Source: Halobaculum limi (GTDB lineage: Archaea > Halobacteriota > Halobacteria > Halobacteriales > Haloferacaceae). From it: DNA of 64,000 nucleotides. Both the position numbers and the translations under genes were made by a program. The notes below the pieces were generated by a model that saw only the letters and a list, made by a program, of their open reading frames with translations, ran no database searches and had not been told where the DNA came from. Where the stretch lies: NCBI RefSeq assembly GCF_029490015.1, contig NZ_CP120468.1, forward strand, positions 310,001 to 374,000. Reading direction: 5' to 3'. Of the stretch, positions 1 to 7,836 are shown piece after piece (within the stretch, counting starts at the first letter, position 1; every line of letters starts with the position of its first letter).

Positions 1-927
1 GAACGCGTGGAATTTCACGCCGTGCTCCTTGCACGCGGCGGAGAGTTCCTCGCCGGTCAGCCCCGCGGCCTCGCTGTTCACCATCACGATGTTCGTGTCG
101 GGGGCGGGCGCAGAGAGACCCTCGATGTCGTTCAACCCCTCGGCGAGTGCGGCGGCGTTTGCGTGGTCGTCGGCGAGTCGCTCGACGTTCTCTAAGGCGA
201 GGAGGCCGGGCGCGGCGATCATTCCCGCCTGCCGCATCGCGCCGCCGAACAGTTTGCGGATGCGACGCGCGCGGTCGACGAACTCCTGCGGGCCGGCGAC
301 GATGGACCCGACTGGTGCGCCAAGCCCCTTCGAGAGACAGAACATCACCGTGTCCACCTCGGCGGTCATCTCCGCGGGGTCAACGTCGCGGGCGACGCAG
401 GCGTTGAGGAAGCGCGCGCCGTCGAGGTGGACCGGCACGTCGAGGTCGTGCGCGGCGTCGGCGGCCGCGTCGATGTCAGCCTTGGGGACGGCGATGCCGC
501 CGCGGGAATTGTGCGTGTTCTCCAGACAGAGGAGGCCGGTGCCGGGCCGGTGGAGGTCCTCCTCGACGTAGCCCTCGCGCACTTGCTCGGGCGTGGGGAC
601 CGCACGCTCGCCGCAGTCGAGGATACGTGGCTGGACCGACGACAACTGCGCGATGCCGCCGAGTTCCCACTTGTAGATGTGCGCCTGTTCGTCACAGAGC
701 AACTCCTGCCCGCGGTCGGTGTGGGTCCGGATGGCGACCTGGTTGCCCATCGTCCCCGAGGGGACGTACAGCGCCGCCTCCATCCCGACGAGGTCCGCGG
801 CGCGGCGTTCGAGTTCGTTGATCGTCGGGTCGTCTTGGTACACGTCGTCGCCCACCTCGGCGTCGCGGGCGGCGTCGCGCATCTCGTCGCTCGGTCGCGT
901 GACCGTGTCCGAACGGAAGTCGATCAT
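1..927 (-). CDS. ltaE: Low-specificity L-threonine aldolase (3' end cut by the window edge)
   Basis: PLP enzyme of the beta-eliminating lyase family that cleaves L-threonine or allo-threonine to glycine and acetaldehyde. 309 codons are visible and the frame is still open at base 1, so the last part is missing. The protein begins MIDFRSDTVTRP, the hallmark N-terminus of the family, which fixes the start at 927. The PLP-lysine motif FCLSKGLGAP and the glycine-rich VPSGTMGNQ loop are both present. It is transcribed away from the alpha/beta hydrolase gene; the region between them carries a cluster of hairpins. Family assignment is secure. Whether the substrate is L-threonine or the allo form cannot be read from sequence. 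Confidence 0.93.
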   Translation of the reverse strand, partial: MIDFRSDTVTRPSDEMRDAARDAEVGDDVYQDDPTINELERRAADLVGMEAALYVPSGTMGNQVAIRTHTDRGQELLCDEQAHIYKWELGGIAQLSSVQPRILDCGERAVPTPEQVREGYVEEDLHRPGTGLLCLENTHNSRGGIAVPKADIDAAADAAHDLDVPVHLDGARFLNACVARDVDPAEMTAEVDTVMFCLSKGLGAPVGSIVAGPQEFVDRARRIRKLFGGAMRQAGMIAAPGLLALENVERLADDHANAAALAEGLNDIEGLSAPAPDTNIVMVNSEAAGLTGEELSAACKEHGVKFHAF

Positions 928-960
928 GGAGTCAGCGTCGTCGTCCCGGCTGAAATAGGG

Positions 961-1088
961 CGCGGTCGAACGCAAGCGAGACCGCGAGGTGAACGGTAAA
1001 CGGAGCGAGCCGTGAGCGGCGCGCGGTCGCGAGGCCGACGACCGAAGCAGGGAGGCCCCGCGACGCGCGGGAGACGAAGCGACCCGCG
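961..1088. repeat. Cluster of three stem-loops with a shared loop sequence
   Basis: Three hairpins lie in 128 bases. One has stem CGCGGTC/GACCGCG (961-967/980-986) and loop gaacgcaagcga. The second has stem ACGGT/GCCGT with one G-U pair (993-997/1009-1013) and loop aaacggagcga. The third has stem CGCGGG/CCCGCG (1066-1071/1083-1088) and loop agacgaagcga. The stems are unrelated but the 11-12 nt loops are nearly the same, which is not expected of random GC-rich DNA. Similar elements occur elsewhere in the window. Function is unknown; the position is between divergent genes, not at a gene end. Confidence 0.6.
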
Positions 1089-1132
1089 AGCGATCCCGGG
1101 GATTGACGCCACGCGCCCACCAATCGTCTGGC

Positions 1133-1921
1133 GTGCCGTACGCGACGAACGGAGACGTGGACCTGTACTACGAGGTGGACGGCGAGGGGCGCGACGCACA
1201 CGACGTGGACGCCGTCGTCTGCTGCGGCGAGATCGGATACGGCCCGTGGCAGTGGGGGTGGCAACACGCCGCTATCGCTGGGCCCTACCGCACGGTCGTC
1301 CCGGCGACTCGCGGAACCGCCGACTCCGACGCCCAACCCGGCCCCTACACGGTCGGCCAACTCGCCGCCGACCTCGACGCCGTCCTCGCGGACGCGGGGA
1401 TCGACAAGTGCCACGCCGTCGGCGTCGGCCTCGGCGGGATGGTCGCCCTGCACGCGGCGCTGCACTCTCAGCGCATCCGGAACCTCGCGCTCGTTGGAAC
1501 GTCTGCATACGGAGGAGGGCTCGATCCGGACCCGCTGTGGGCCGATCCCGGCGACCCCGCCGCGTTGGAGTCGTCGCTGCGGGCGACGCTCACCGACGAC
1601 TTCCTCGACACCCAACCTGACCTCGTCTCGCGAGTCGTCGAGTGGCGGGCGAACGAGGACGCCGACCGCGAGGCGTGGGAGGCGACCCGAGCGGCCGTCC
1701 GCGAGTTCGACGTGTCCAACCGCCTGTACGAGATTACGAACGAGACGCTCGTCCTCCACGGCCGCGAGGACGTGGTCTGCCCGCCGACGAAGGGGGAGGA
1801 ACTCGCCGAGGGCCTGCCGCGCGGGGAGTTCGTCGGTATCGAGGATGCCGCACACCTCGCGACCATCGAGGCGAGTCGGGAAGTGAACGACCGCATTCTC
1901 GACTTCTTCGCCGAGGAGTGA
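1133..1921 (+). CDS. Alpha/beta-hydrolase fold protein lacking the nucleophile Ser
   Basis: About 262 residues with the alpha/beta hydrolase layout. The nucleophile elbow, normally G-x-S-x-G, reads G97-V-G99-L-G101, so the serine is replaced by glycine (codon GGC at 1427-1429). The later acid and histidine positions look kept: LHGREDVVCPP and EDAAHLATIE. It may therefore be non-hydrolytic or use another chemistry. The start was placed at the GTG that begins VPYATNGDVDLYYE; a TTG at 1103 in the same frame is an alternative. No operon partner is evident. The fold call is safe but the substrate is unknown. Confidence 0.8.
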   Translation: MPYATNGDVDLYYEVDGEGRDAHDVDAVVCCGEIGYGPWQWGWQHAAIAGPYRTVVPATRGTADSDAQPGPYTVGQLAADLDAVLADAGIDKCHAVGVGLGGMVALHAALHSQRIRNLALVGTSAYGGGLDPDPLWADPGDPAALESSLRATLTDDFLDTQPDLVSRVVEWRANEDADREAWEATRAAVREFDVSNRLYEITNETLVLHGREDVVCPPTKGEELAEGLPRGEFVGIEDAAHLATIEASREVNDRILDFFAEE

Positions 1922-2015
1922 GCGGCAGGCTACGACGCAACCGGCCGCGTCACGGACGGCGACGGAACTCGGCGGTGGCGCAATCCCTTTGTCCGCGAGC
2001 GACGCACACCGGGTA

Positions 2016-2744
2016 ATGACACGGCTTCGCCTCGCGCTTCTCAACGCGGCCCACGATGGCGCGAACACTGCCCGCAACTTCCGGCGGGAACTCGACGCCG
2101 ACCTCGCGGAGTTCAACGCGAACGACCAGCAACTCCCCGATGACTTCGAGTTCGACGGCGTGGTGATCACTGGCTCCCGGTCGTCAGTCTACTGGGACGA
2201 GGAGTGGATCGACCCGCTGATCGACTGGACGGCCGAGGCCGCCGAGCGTGGCCTGCCGATCCTTGGGGTCTGTTACGGCCATCAGGTGCTCGCGGAGGCG
2301 CTGGGCGGGCGCGTCGGCGGGATGGACGACTTCGAGATTGGCTACAACCAGATCAGCCACCACGGCGACGACGCACTGTTCGCCGGCATCGACGAGGAGT
2401 TCACCGTCTTCACCACACACGGCGACGCGGTGGTGGAGTTGCCGCCGGGTGCGAAACTGCTCGCGGAAAACGAGTTCGGCGTCCACGCCTTCCGCGACGG
2501 CCATTGCTGGGGCGTCCAGTTCCACCCCGAGTACGACATCGAGACGGCCCGCACCGTCACCGAGGGGAAACGCGAGCGCATCGGCGACGAGAAAGTGGAC
2601 GCGGTGTTGGCGGGTATCACGCCCGAGCACTACGACGCCGCCTGCGAGGCGAAGACGCTGTTCGACAACTTCACCGCCTACTGCCGCCGCGTCCGCGACG
2701 AGGCCGACGGCGACGCAGGCGAGGGTGCGGGCGTCGAAGCCTGA
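2016..2744 (+). CDS. Class I glutamine amidotransferase (GMP synthase-like)
   Basis: 242-residue stand-alone class I amidotransferase domain. The nucleophile elbow is LGVCYGHQ (catalytic Cys) and the other two triad members sit in GVQFHPEYD (His and Glu). The start ATG gives MTRLRLALLNAAHDG. Such proteins hydrolyse glutamine or gamma-glutamyl amides. Without a synthetase domain or a biosynthetic neighbour the acceptor is unknown. A strong inverted repeat follows the stop codon at once. Confidence 0.85.
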   Translation: MTRLRLALLNAAHDGANTARNFRRELDADLAEFNANDQQLPDDFEFDGVVITGSRSSVYWDEEWIDPLIDWTAEAAERGLPILGVCYGHQVLAEALGGRVGGMDDFEIGYNQISHHGDDALFAGIDEEFTVFTTHGDAVVELPPGAKLLAENEFGVHAFRDGHCWGVQFHPEYDIETARTVTEGKRERIGDEKVDAVLAGITPEHYDAACEAKTLFDNFTAYCRRVRDEADGDAGEGAGVEA

Positions 2745-2746
2745 GC

Positions 2747-2784
2747 GGCTACCGACGACGACAAACCCTGCTGTGGCGGTAGCC
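2747..2784 (+). terminator. Hairpin 3' of the amidotransferase gene
   Basis: Perfect 8-bp inverted repeat GGCTACCG (2747-2754) and CGGTAGCC (2777-2784) around a 22-nt loop, starting 3 nt after the stop codon. No U-run follows, so this is a candidate 3'-end or processing structure rather than a classical terminator. Confidence 0.45.
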
Positions 2785-2824
2785 TGTCGAAACCACTATC
2801 CCTCACAGCGACGCATCCGCTGGC

Positions 2825-2980
2825 ATGGCTGTTGTCGACACGCTCATCTCGGCGGTGACGGCGAACCCCGCGTTGACCGTCATCCTCGTCACGCTCTTGG
2901 CGCTCGTGTTCGGCGCGTACCTGTTCATCCGCCGGATCATCGTGAGCGCCGCCGAAGGCTACGATCAGGGACGACGCTGA
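2825..2980 (+). CDS. Small single-span membrane protein
   Basis: 51 residues, MAVVDTLISAVTANPALT onward, with one long hydrophobic segment at about residues 16-38 followed by RRIIVSAAEGYDQGRR, a basic then polar tail. GC-rich codon choice and an ATG 45 bases before the PiT gene's leader support a real gene. I do not recognise the family. It could be an accessory subunit of the phosphate transporter that follows on the same strand, but only proximity says so. Confidence 0.6.
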   Translation: MAVVDTLISAVTANPALTVILVTLLALVFGAYLFIRRIIVSAAEGYDQGRR

Positions 2981-3030
2981 GTCGGTCCGCGACCCAACAA
3001 CGACTTACCCGCGGGCGGTGACGCCCGGGT

Positions 3031-4236
3031 ATGGTCGCAGTCGGCACCCTCGCCACGCTTCTCGTCGCCGCGCTCGCGTCGTTGTTCATGGCGTGGGCCA
3101 TCGGCGCTGGCTCTTCGGGGTCGACGCCGTTCGCCCCCGCCGTCGGCGCGAACGCTATCTCGGTGATGCGCGCCGGCCTCGTCGTCGGCGTCCTCGGCTT
3201 CGCCGGGGCCGTTCTCCAGGGTGCCAACGTCACCGAGGCGGTCGGCACGTCGCTCATCGACGGCGTCACCATCACCGCCGCCGCCGCCATCGTCGGCCTG
3301 ATCACGGCCGCGGTGCTGGTCGCAATCGGCGTGTTCGCGGGCTACCCCATCGCCACGGCGTTCACCGTCACCGGCGCGGTCGTCGGCGTCGGCCTCGCCC
3401 TCGGCGGCGACCCCGCGTGGGCGAAGTACCGCGAAATCGTCTCGCTGTGGGTCGCCGTCCCGTTCGTCGGTGGCTCTATCGCGTACGCCACCGCACGCCT
3501 GCTTCGCTCGAAACACGTCTCCGAGCAAGTCGCCGTCCCGACGCTCGCAGGTTTGGTCGCCGCTATCGTCGCCAACATCGGCTTCACCGTCCTGGGACCG
3601 CCGGGCGTCCAGCGGTCGGCCGCGGGTGCGCTGGGGCGACTCCTGCCCATCGATCCAATTGCGGGCGTCGACAGCGGGCGTGTGCTCGTGACGCTGGCGT
3701 TCGCCATCGTCGTCGCACTCCTCCTGTTTCAGGATATGCTCCGTGACGAGGCGCGTGGCCAACGCCGATTCCTCCTGGCGCTCGGCGGCCTCGTCGCCTT
3801 CTCGGCGGGTGGGTCGCAGGTCGGCCTCGCTATCGGGCCGCTTGTTCCCCTCCTCGGCGGCGAGAGCGCGGCCGTCCAGATTCCGCTCATCGCCGTCCTC
3901 GTCGGCGGCGGCCTCGGTCTCCTCGCGGGGTCGTGGACCGGTGCACCCCGGATGATCAAAGCGCTCGCACAGGACTACTCCTCACTGGGGCCGCGGCGCT
4001 CTATCGCCGCGCTCATCCCCAGTTTCGCGATCGCACAGACCGCCGTCGCGTTCGGTATCCCCGTCTCGTTCAACGAGATCATCGTGAGCGCGATCATCGG
4101 GTCGGGGTACGCCGCCGGTGGCGCGGGTGTGAGCACCCGGAAGATGATCTACACAGTCCTCGCGTGGATCGGATCGCTCGCGCTCGCACTCGGCGTCGGC
4201 TACGGCGCGTTCACCGTCGTCGACGCGGTGTTGTAA
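3031..4236 (+). CDS. pitA: Inorganic phosphate transporter, PiT family
   Basis: 401-residue polytopic membrane protein. The N-terminal half holds VGANAISVMRA, matching the first PiT signature (GAND-type), and the C-terminal half holds a second related repeat with GAGVSTRKM. About ten hydrophobic segments are seen. PiT proteins import phosphate or metal-phosphate by symport with H+ or Na+. The start ATG lies 6 nt after a GGGCGGTGA-rich leader. There is no phoU gene beside it. Confidence 0.85.
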   Translation: MVAVGTLATLLVAALASLFMAWAIGAGSSGSTPFAPAVGANAISVMRAGLVVGVLGFAGAVLQGANVTEAVGTSLIDGVTITAAAAIVGLITAAVLVAIGVFAGYPIATAFTVTGAVVGVGLALGGDPAWAKYREIVSLWVAVPFVGGSIAYATARLLRSKHVSEQVAVPTLAGLVAAIVANIGFTVLGPPGVQRSAAGALGRLLPIDPIAGVDSGRVLVTLAFAIVVALLLFQDMLRDEARGQRRFLLALGGLVAFSAGGSQVGLAIGPLVPLLGGESAAVQIPLIAVLVGGGLGLLAGSWTGAPRMIKALAQDYSSLGPRRSIAALIPSFAIAQTAVAFGIPVSFNEIIVSAIIGSGYAAGGAGVSTRKMIYTVLAWIGSLALALGVGYGAFTVVDAVL

Positions 4237-4546
4237 GTCGACTCGACACGCCACCGATGGCTGTCCGTGCGGTGGTCCGGACACCAATATTGTTCGTAGA
4301 GGACACAACAGCATCAGCCCAAGATTCGCCAGAGAGGACGGGCTTTCGAACTCGTTCGAGTACACAAGTAGTACCGAACGAACGTAACGTGCACGTACGC
4401 TGAAGCCGCGAGCGATGCCTCGAAGGCGTTATATTGGGGAATCCAATTGGGTGAGTTGTACAATTATGCCTGGGAGAGCAGATTGGAACGACGGTCAGGT
4501 ACGCACCGAGACCCGTCACCTCGCCCAGCGACCATCCCGAGTTCCT
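4237..4546. other. 310-bp intergenic region with two palindromes and a TATA-like box
   Basis: I see no convincing gene here. It contains the palindromes TCGAACTCGTTCGA (4346-4359) and ACGTGCACGT (4387-4396), and a TATA-like TTATATT at 4429-4435 that probably drives the HalOD1 gene. The predicted transcription start, near 4459, is close to an in-frame ATG at 4466. That raises the possibility that the HalOD1 protein starts 27 codons earlier than annotated. Confidence 0.5.
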
Positions 4547-4786
4547 ATGAGTACGACACCAACACAGACGATGACGGAAGCCGTCCTCGCGGCGGTCGCA
4601 GAGCACAAAGGCGTCGACCAACGTGCGCTCGACCCGCCGTTGTACGAGGTAATCCGCCCGGAGGCGCTCGACCGACTGTTCGCTGATACCAAGGGCGAAG
4701 TGACGTTCGAGTACCTCGACACCGTCGTGACGGTCGACGCCGACCGGAACGTGTCGGTGCAACCACTCAACGTCCCGCACCCGTAA
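4547..4786 (+). CDS. HalOD1 output-domain protein
   Basis: 79 residues matching halobacterial output domain 1: MTEAVLAAVAEHKGVD, then PPLYEVIRPEALDRLF, then a beta hairpin VTFEYLDTVVTVD. HalOD1 domains are found alone or at the C-terminus of haloarchaeal response regulators; their molecular role is not settled. The start at 4547 gives MSTTPTQTM. An in-frame ATG at 4466 fits the TATA box at 4429-4435 better and would add 27 residues. The gene converges with the CBS/DUF21 gene. Confidence 0.75.
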   Translation: MSTTPTQTMTEAVLAAVAEHKGVDQRALDPPLYEVIRPEALDRLFADTKGEVTFEYLDTVVTVDADRNVSVQPLNVPHP

Positions 4787-4788
4787 CT

Positions 4789-4808
4789 GTCGCTTCCGGC
4801 GAAGCGAC
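4789..4808. terminator. Hairpin between convergent genes
   Basis: Perfect 7-bp stem GTCGCTT/AAGCGAC (4789-4795/4802-4808) with a 6-nt loop, two bases after the HalOD1 stop and upstream (in + coordinates) of the convergent transporter gene's end. Likely a 3'-end structure. Confidence 0.4.
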
Positions 4809-4912
4809 ACTCCGAGACTTCTACTGAGAGAGACGACGACTGCGTGAGTGCCGACAGCCGACCACCGAAGAGAACGTGAACGAACCGCCGTGTGGCGCGA
4901 GTGCGCCTGAGG

Positions 4913-6298
4913 TCAGTTCTCGGCTTCCGCGCCGGTTTCCGCTTCCTCGTCGTCGATGGCGAAGTACTCGTCGGTGACAGTGACGCGAGCACGCATAATC
5001 CGCGTGTGGTCGACCTCTTCGATCCGGATCTTCACGCCCTCGTAGTCGATCTCTTCGCCCTCCTCGACGAGGCGGCCCGCGCGGTTGAACACGAAGCCAG
5101 CGAGCGTCTCGAACTCTTGTCCTTCGGGGAGTTCGATGTCGAGTACCTCGTTCACCTCGTCGATGTTGACCTCGCCGCGCACGAGGACGGTGTTGTCGTC
5201 GACGAACTCGAACGGTTCCTCCTCGTCGCCCTCGAGAATCTCGCCGACGATCTCTTCGACCATGTCCTCCAGCGTGAGGATACCCTCGGTCGTCCCGAAC
5301 TCGTCGATGACGACGACCATCTGCATCCGGGTGTCCTGCATCTCTTCGAGGAGTTCGTCGGCGTTCTTCGACTCGGGGACGTGCAGCGTCGGCTGAACGA
5401 CGCCCGCGAGGGTGTTCTCGCCCTCGCCATAGTAGCGCGCGCGGACCAGGTCGCGGATGTTCACGACGCCGATGATGTTGTCGAGGTTCCCCTCGTACAC
5501 CGGGACCCGTTCGTGGTCGGCCTGCACGCACGTCTCGATAGCCTCGTCGATGGAGGCATCCTTCGGCACCGCCGTCACGTCCAGCCGCGGCGTCATCACC
5601 TCCTTGGCGATGGTCTTGTTGAATCGGAAGATGCGGTCGAGCATCTCGCGTTCCTCCTCCTCGATGACGCCCTCACGTTCCCCGGTCTGGATCATATTCT
5701 GGATCTCGTCGCGGGTGACGTACGAGGTCTCGATGGCCGACCGGCCGCCGGTCACCTTGTTGATGACGCGAGTGAGGTAGTCGAAGACGACGATGAGCGG
5801 GAACAGGACATACTCCGAGAGCTTCAGCGGCCGTGCGATCCGCATCGCCCACGACTCGGAGTTCTCGACGGCGTAGCTCTTGGGTGCGGACTCACCGAAC
5901 AGCAACACCAGCGCGGTGATCCCGAACGTCGCGGCGATGACCGCCTGCCCCTGCGACATGTAGATGGCGAACAGCCCCGTCGCGATCGACGACATCGCGA
6001 TGTTGACGATGTTGTTCCCGACGAGGATCGTGACCAGGAGACGGTGCGGGTCGTCTTTCAGTTCCTTCACCGCCTCCGCGCCGACTTTCCCGTCTTCGAC
6101 CAGTTGCTCGACGCGATGGCTCGCCAACGAGAACATCGCGATCTCCGACGAGGAGAAGAACGCCGACAGTCCGATGAGGACGACGATAGCGAAGACGCCG
6201 GCGATAGTGATCGTGGTGTCGTTGATCGGAACCACGTTCGCGAGTCCCCCGAGTTGCGCGGGCGCGACTACTGATGCGAGTACCGGCGGCAAACCCAT
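4913..6298 (-). CDS. CNNM/CorC-type transporter (DUF21-CBS pair-CorC domain)
   Basis: 461 residues. An N-terminal DUF21 membrane region with about four spans (residues ~25-190) is followed by two CBS motifs (TPRLDVTAVPKDASIDEA and VPESKNADELLEEM) and a C-terminal CorC/HlyC domain that begins near FEFVDDNTVLVRGEVNIDEV. This is the CNNM/MpfA family linked to Mg2+ or Co2+ efflux; older annotations call it hemolysin. The start ATG gives MGLPPVLASVV. It converges with the HalOD1 gene and is divergent from the glutaredoxin gene. Confidence 0.9.
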   Translation of the reverse strand: MGLPPVLASVVAPAQLGGLANVVPINDTTITIAGVFAIVVLIGLSAFFSSSEIAMFSLASHRVEQLVEDGKVGAEAVKELKDDPHRLLVTILVGNNIVNIAMSSIATGLFAIYMSQGQAVIAATFGITALVLLFGESAPKSYAVENSESWAMRIARPLKLSEYVLFPLIVVFDYLTRVINKVTGGRSAIETSYVTRDEIQNMIQTGEREGVIEEEEREMLDRIFRFNKTIAKEVMTPRLDVTAVPKDASIDEAIETCVQADHERVPVYEGNLDNIIGVVNIRDLVRARYYGEGENTLAGVVQPTLHVPESKNADELLEEMQDTRMQMVVVIDEFGTTEGILTLEDMVEEIVGEILEGDEEEPFEFVDDNTVLVRGEVNIDEVNEVLDIELPEGQEFETLAGFVFNRAGRLVEEGEEIDYEGVKIRIEEVDHTRIMRARVTVTDEYFAIDDEEAETGAEAEN

Positions 6299-6418
6299 GT
6301 GATACGGAGGCTAGTCCGGCCCCCGGATTAAGCGTTGTCCTCGCGGGCGGCGATTCGAGAGACAGACTGGCGTTCCGCGGGCGAAGCCATTAGGAGATGG
6401 GAGACGGTACTGGCAGGT

Positions 6419-6691
6419 ATGTCTGAGACCGATATCACCCTGTACCGCCTGCAGGCGTGCCCGTACTGCGAGCGGGTCGTGCGGAAACTCGACCAGTACG
6501 ACCTCGCGTACGAGTCGCGGTTCGTCGAACCGATGCACTCCGACCGGAACGCGGTGGCGCGACTCACCGGCAAGCGCTCGGTGCCGGCCATCCGCGACGA
6601 GAACACCGGCGTCACGATGTCAGAGTCGGGCAACATCGTCGAGTACCTCGACCGCACGTACGGCGAGGGCGGCGCGGCTGGGGGTGCCTGA
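6419..6691 (+). CDS. Glutaredoxin / GST N-terminal domain protein
   Basis: 90 residues with a thioredoxin fold and the dithiol motif CPYCERV near the N-terminus, then a conserved cis-proline (KRSVPAI) and SGNIVEYLD, typical of the GST N-terminal domain. It probably acts as a dithiol reductase with a haloarchaeal low-molecular-weight thiol. The ATG at 6419 gives MSETDITLYRLQACPYC. The stop codon abuts the start of the next gene, a peroxiredoxin-like protein, so the two are surely co-transcribed. Confidence 0.85.
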   Translation: MSETDITLYRLQACPYCERVVRKLDQYDLAYESRFVEPMHSDRNAVARLTGKRSVPAIRDENTGVTMSESGNIVEYLDRTYGEGGAAGGA

Positions 6692-7204
6692 ATGGTCGAC
6701 TTCGACGTCGTCGAACTCCCCGAGACGGACCACGTCGCCGAAGGCGAGGCCGCACCCGACTTCACCCGTCCGCTCGTCGGCGCGGAGTACTGGCGCGACG
6801 CCGCGCTGTCGGACATCGAGGGCCCGGTCGCGCTCGTGTTCTTCCCGATGGACGGCGCGTTCCCCGCGACGTACGTGTGGAACGAGATTCGCGACCGCGA
6901 GTGGGGTCACGGCGACAGCGAGGGCGTCACCGTCGTCGGCGTCTCCATCTCGACGCCGTACGAGCACAAGACGTTCCTCGACGAGCGTGAGATGGAGTAC
7001 GAACTGTTCTCCGACCCCGGCTGTGGCGTCGGCGAGGCGTACGGTGTCGTCCACGACCTCGACGGAATGACCGGCGTCCGCGAACACCGGCCGGCGATCT
7101 TCCTCCTCGACGACGACCACACCGTCGAGTACGCGTGGGTCGCCGCCGAGTGGCCCGACTTCCCCGACTACGACGAGGTCGAATCGCACCTCGACTCCCT
7201 GTAA
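6692..7204 (+). CDS. Peroxiredoxin-like (AhpC/TSA fold) protein without peroxidatic Cys
   Basis: 170 residues with the redoxin fold (APDFTRPLV, then VALVFFPMDGAFPATYVWNE, then HRPAIFLLDDD). In true peroxiredoxins the segment after FFP carries PxxxTxxC; here the position reads FPATYVWNE and no cysteine is present. A lone cysteine remains in DPGCGVGEAYG, around residue 110. The start ATG follows the glutaredoxin stop with no gap. Family and operon are clear, but peroxidase activity is doubtful. Confidence 0.82.
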   Translation: MVDFDVVELPETDHVAEGEAAPDFTRPLVGAEYWRDAALSDIEGPVALVFFPMDGAFPATYVWNEIRDREWGHGDSEGVTVVGVSISTPYEHKTFLDEREMEYELFSDPGCGVGEAYGVVHDLDGMTGVREHRPAIFLLDDDHTVEYAWVAAEWPDFPDYDEVESHLDSL

Positions 7205-7213
7205 CCGAGCGCC

Positions 7214-7831
7214 ATGCCCTCCGACGACCCAACAGACGAGCGCAGCAACGACGATGTCGAGCGAGCGGCAACTGCGATTCGCGCGGGCGAGGCGGTAGTG
7301 TACCCAACCGAGACCGTGTACGGCCTCGGAGCAGACGCGACCAACGCCGACGCGGTCGAACGCGTGTTCGAGTTGAAGGGTCGCGCCCGTGACAAGCCGC
7401 TGTCCGTCGCGTTCGGGTCCGTCGAGGCGGCGCTGTCGCTGGTTCCCGCGAGCGACCGCGCCGCCCGCTTCGCGCAAGCGTTCCTCCCCGGCCCGGTGAC
7501 GGTCGTCGTCGACCGCGGCGACACGCTCGCGCCGGAACTCACCGACGGCGACCCTCGCGTCGGGATTCGCGTGCCCGACCACGCGACGGCGCGGGCGCTC
7601 GCGGACGCCGCCGGTCCGATCACCGCGACGAGCGCGAACCGCTCGGGTGCGGGGAGCGTCCGCCGTGTCGCGGATCTGGACCCAGCGATTCGCGAGGCGG
7701 TCGGCGCGGTCATCGACGAGGGAGAGACCCCCGGCGGCGAGAGTACGGTCGTCGACCCCGACCGCGGTGTGATCCACCGCGCCGGCCCCCTCGCCGACGA
7801 GATACGCGAGTGGCTGGCAACCCACCCCTGA
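7214..7831 (+). CDS. sua5: Threonylcarbamoyl-AMP synthase (Sua5/YrdC)
   Basis: 205 residues with YrdC-family motifs in order: YPTETVYGLGADA, LKGRARDKPLSVAF, PGPVTVVVD, TSANRSG and ESTVVD. The enzyme makes threonylcarbamoyl-AMP from threonine, bicarbonate and ATP for tRNA t6A37 modification. It lacks the long C-terminal Sua5 domain, so it is YrdC-length. It follows the peroxiredoxin-like gene by 9 nt on the same strand. Confidence 0.92.
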   Translation: MPSDDPTDERSNDDVERAATAIRAGEAVVYPTETVYGLGADATNADAVERVFELKGRARDKPLSVAFGSVEAALSLVPASDRAARFAQAFLPGPVTVVVDRGDTLAPELTDGDPRVGIRVPDHATARALADAAGPITATSANRSGAGSVRRVADLDPAIREAVGAVIDEGETPGGESTVVDPDRGVIHRAGPLADEIREWLATHP

Positions 7832-7836
7832 GGTAG

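Noticed and set aside
932-2170. Long minus-strand open frame (412 codons)
   Set aside because: It runs opposite the alpha/beta hydrolase coding sequence and has no recognisable motif; it is a mirror of GC-rich codons.
4892-6274. Long plus-strand open frame (460 codons)
   Set aside because: It is antisense to the DUF21-CBS gene, whose domains are clear, and its composition is Asp/Arg/Val repeats typical of antisense frames.
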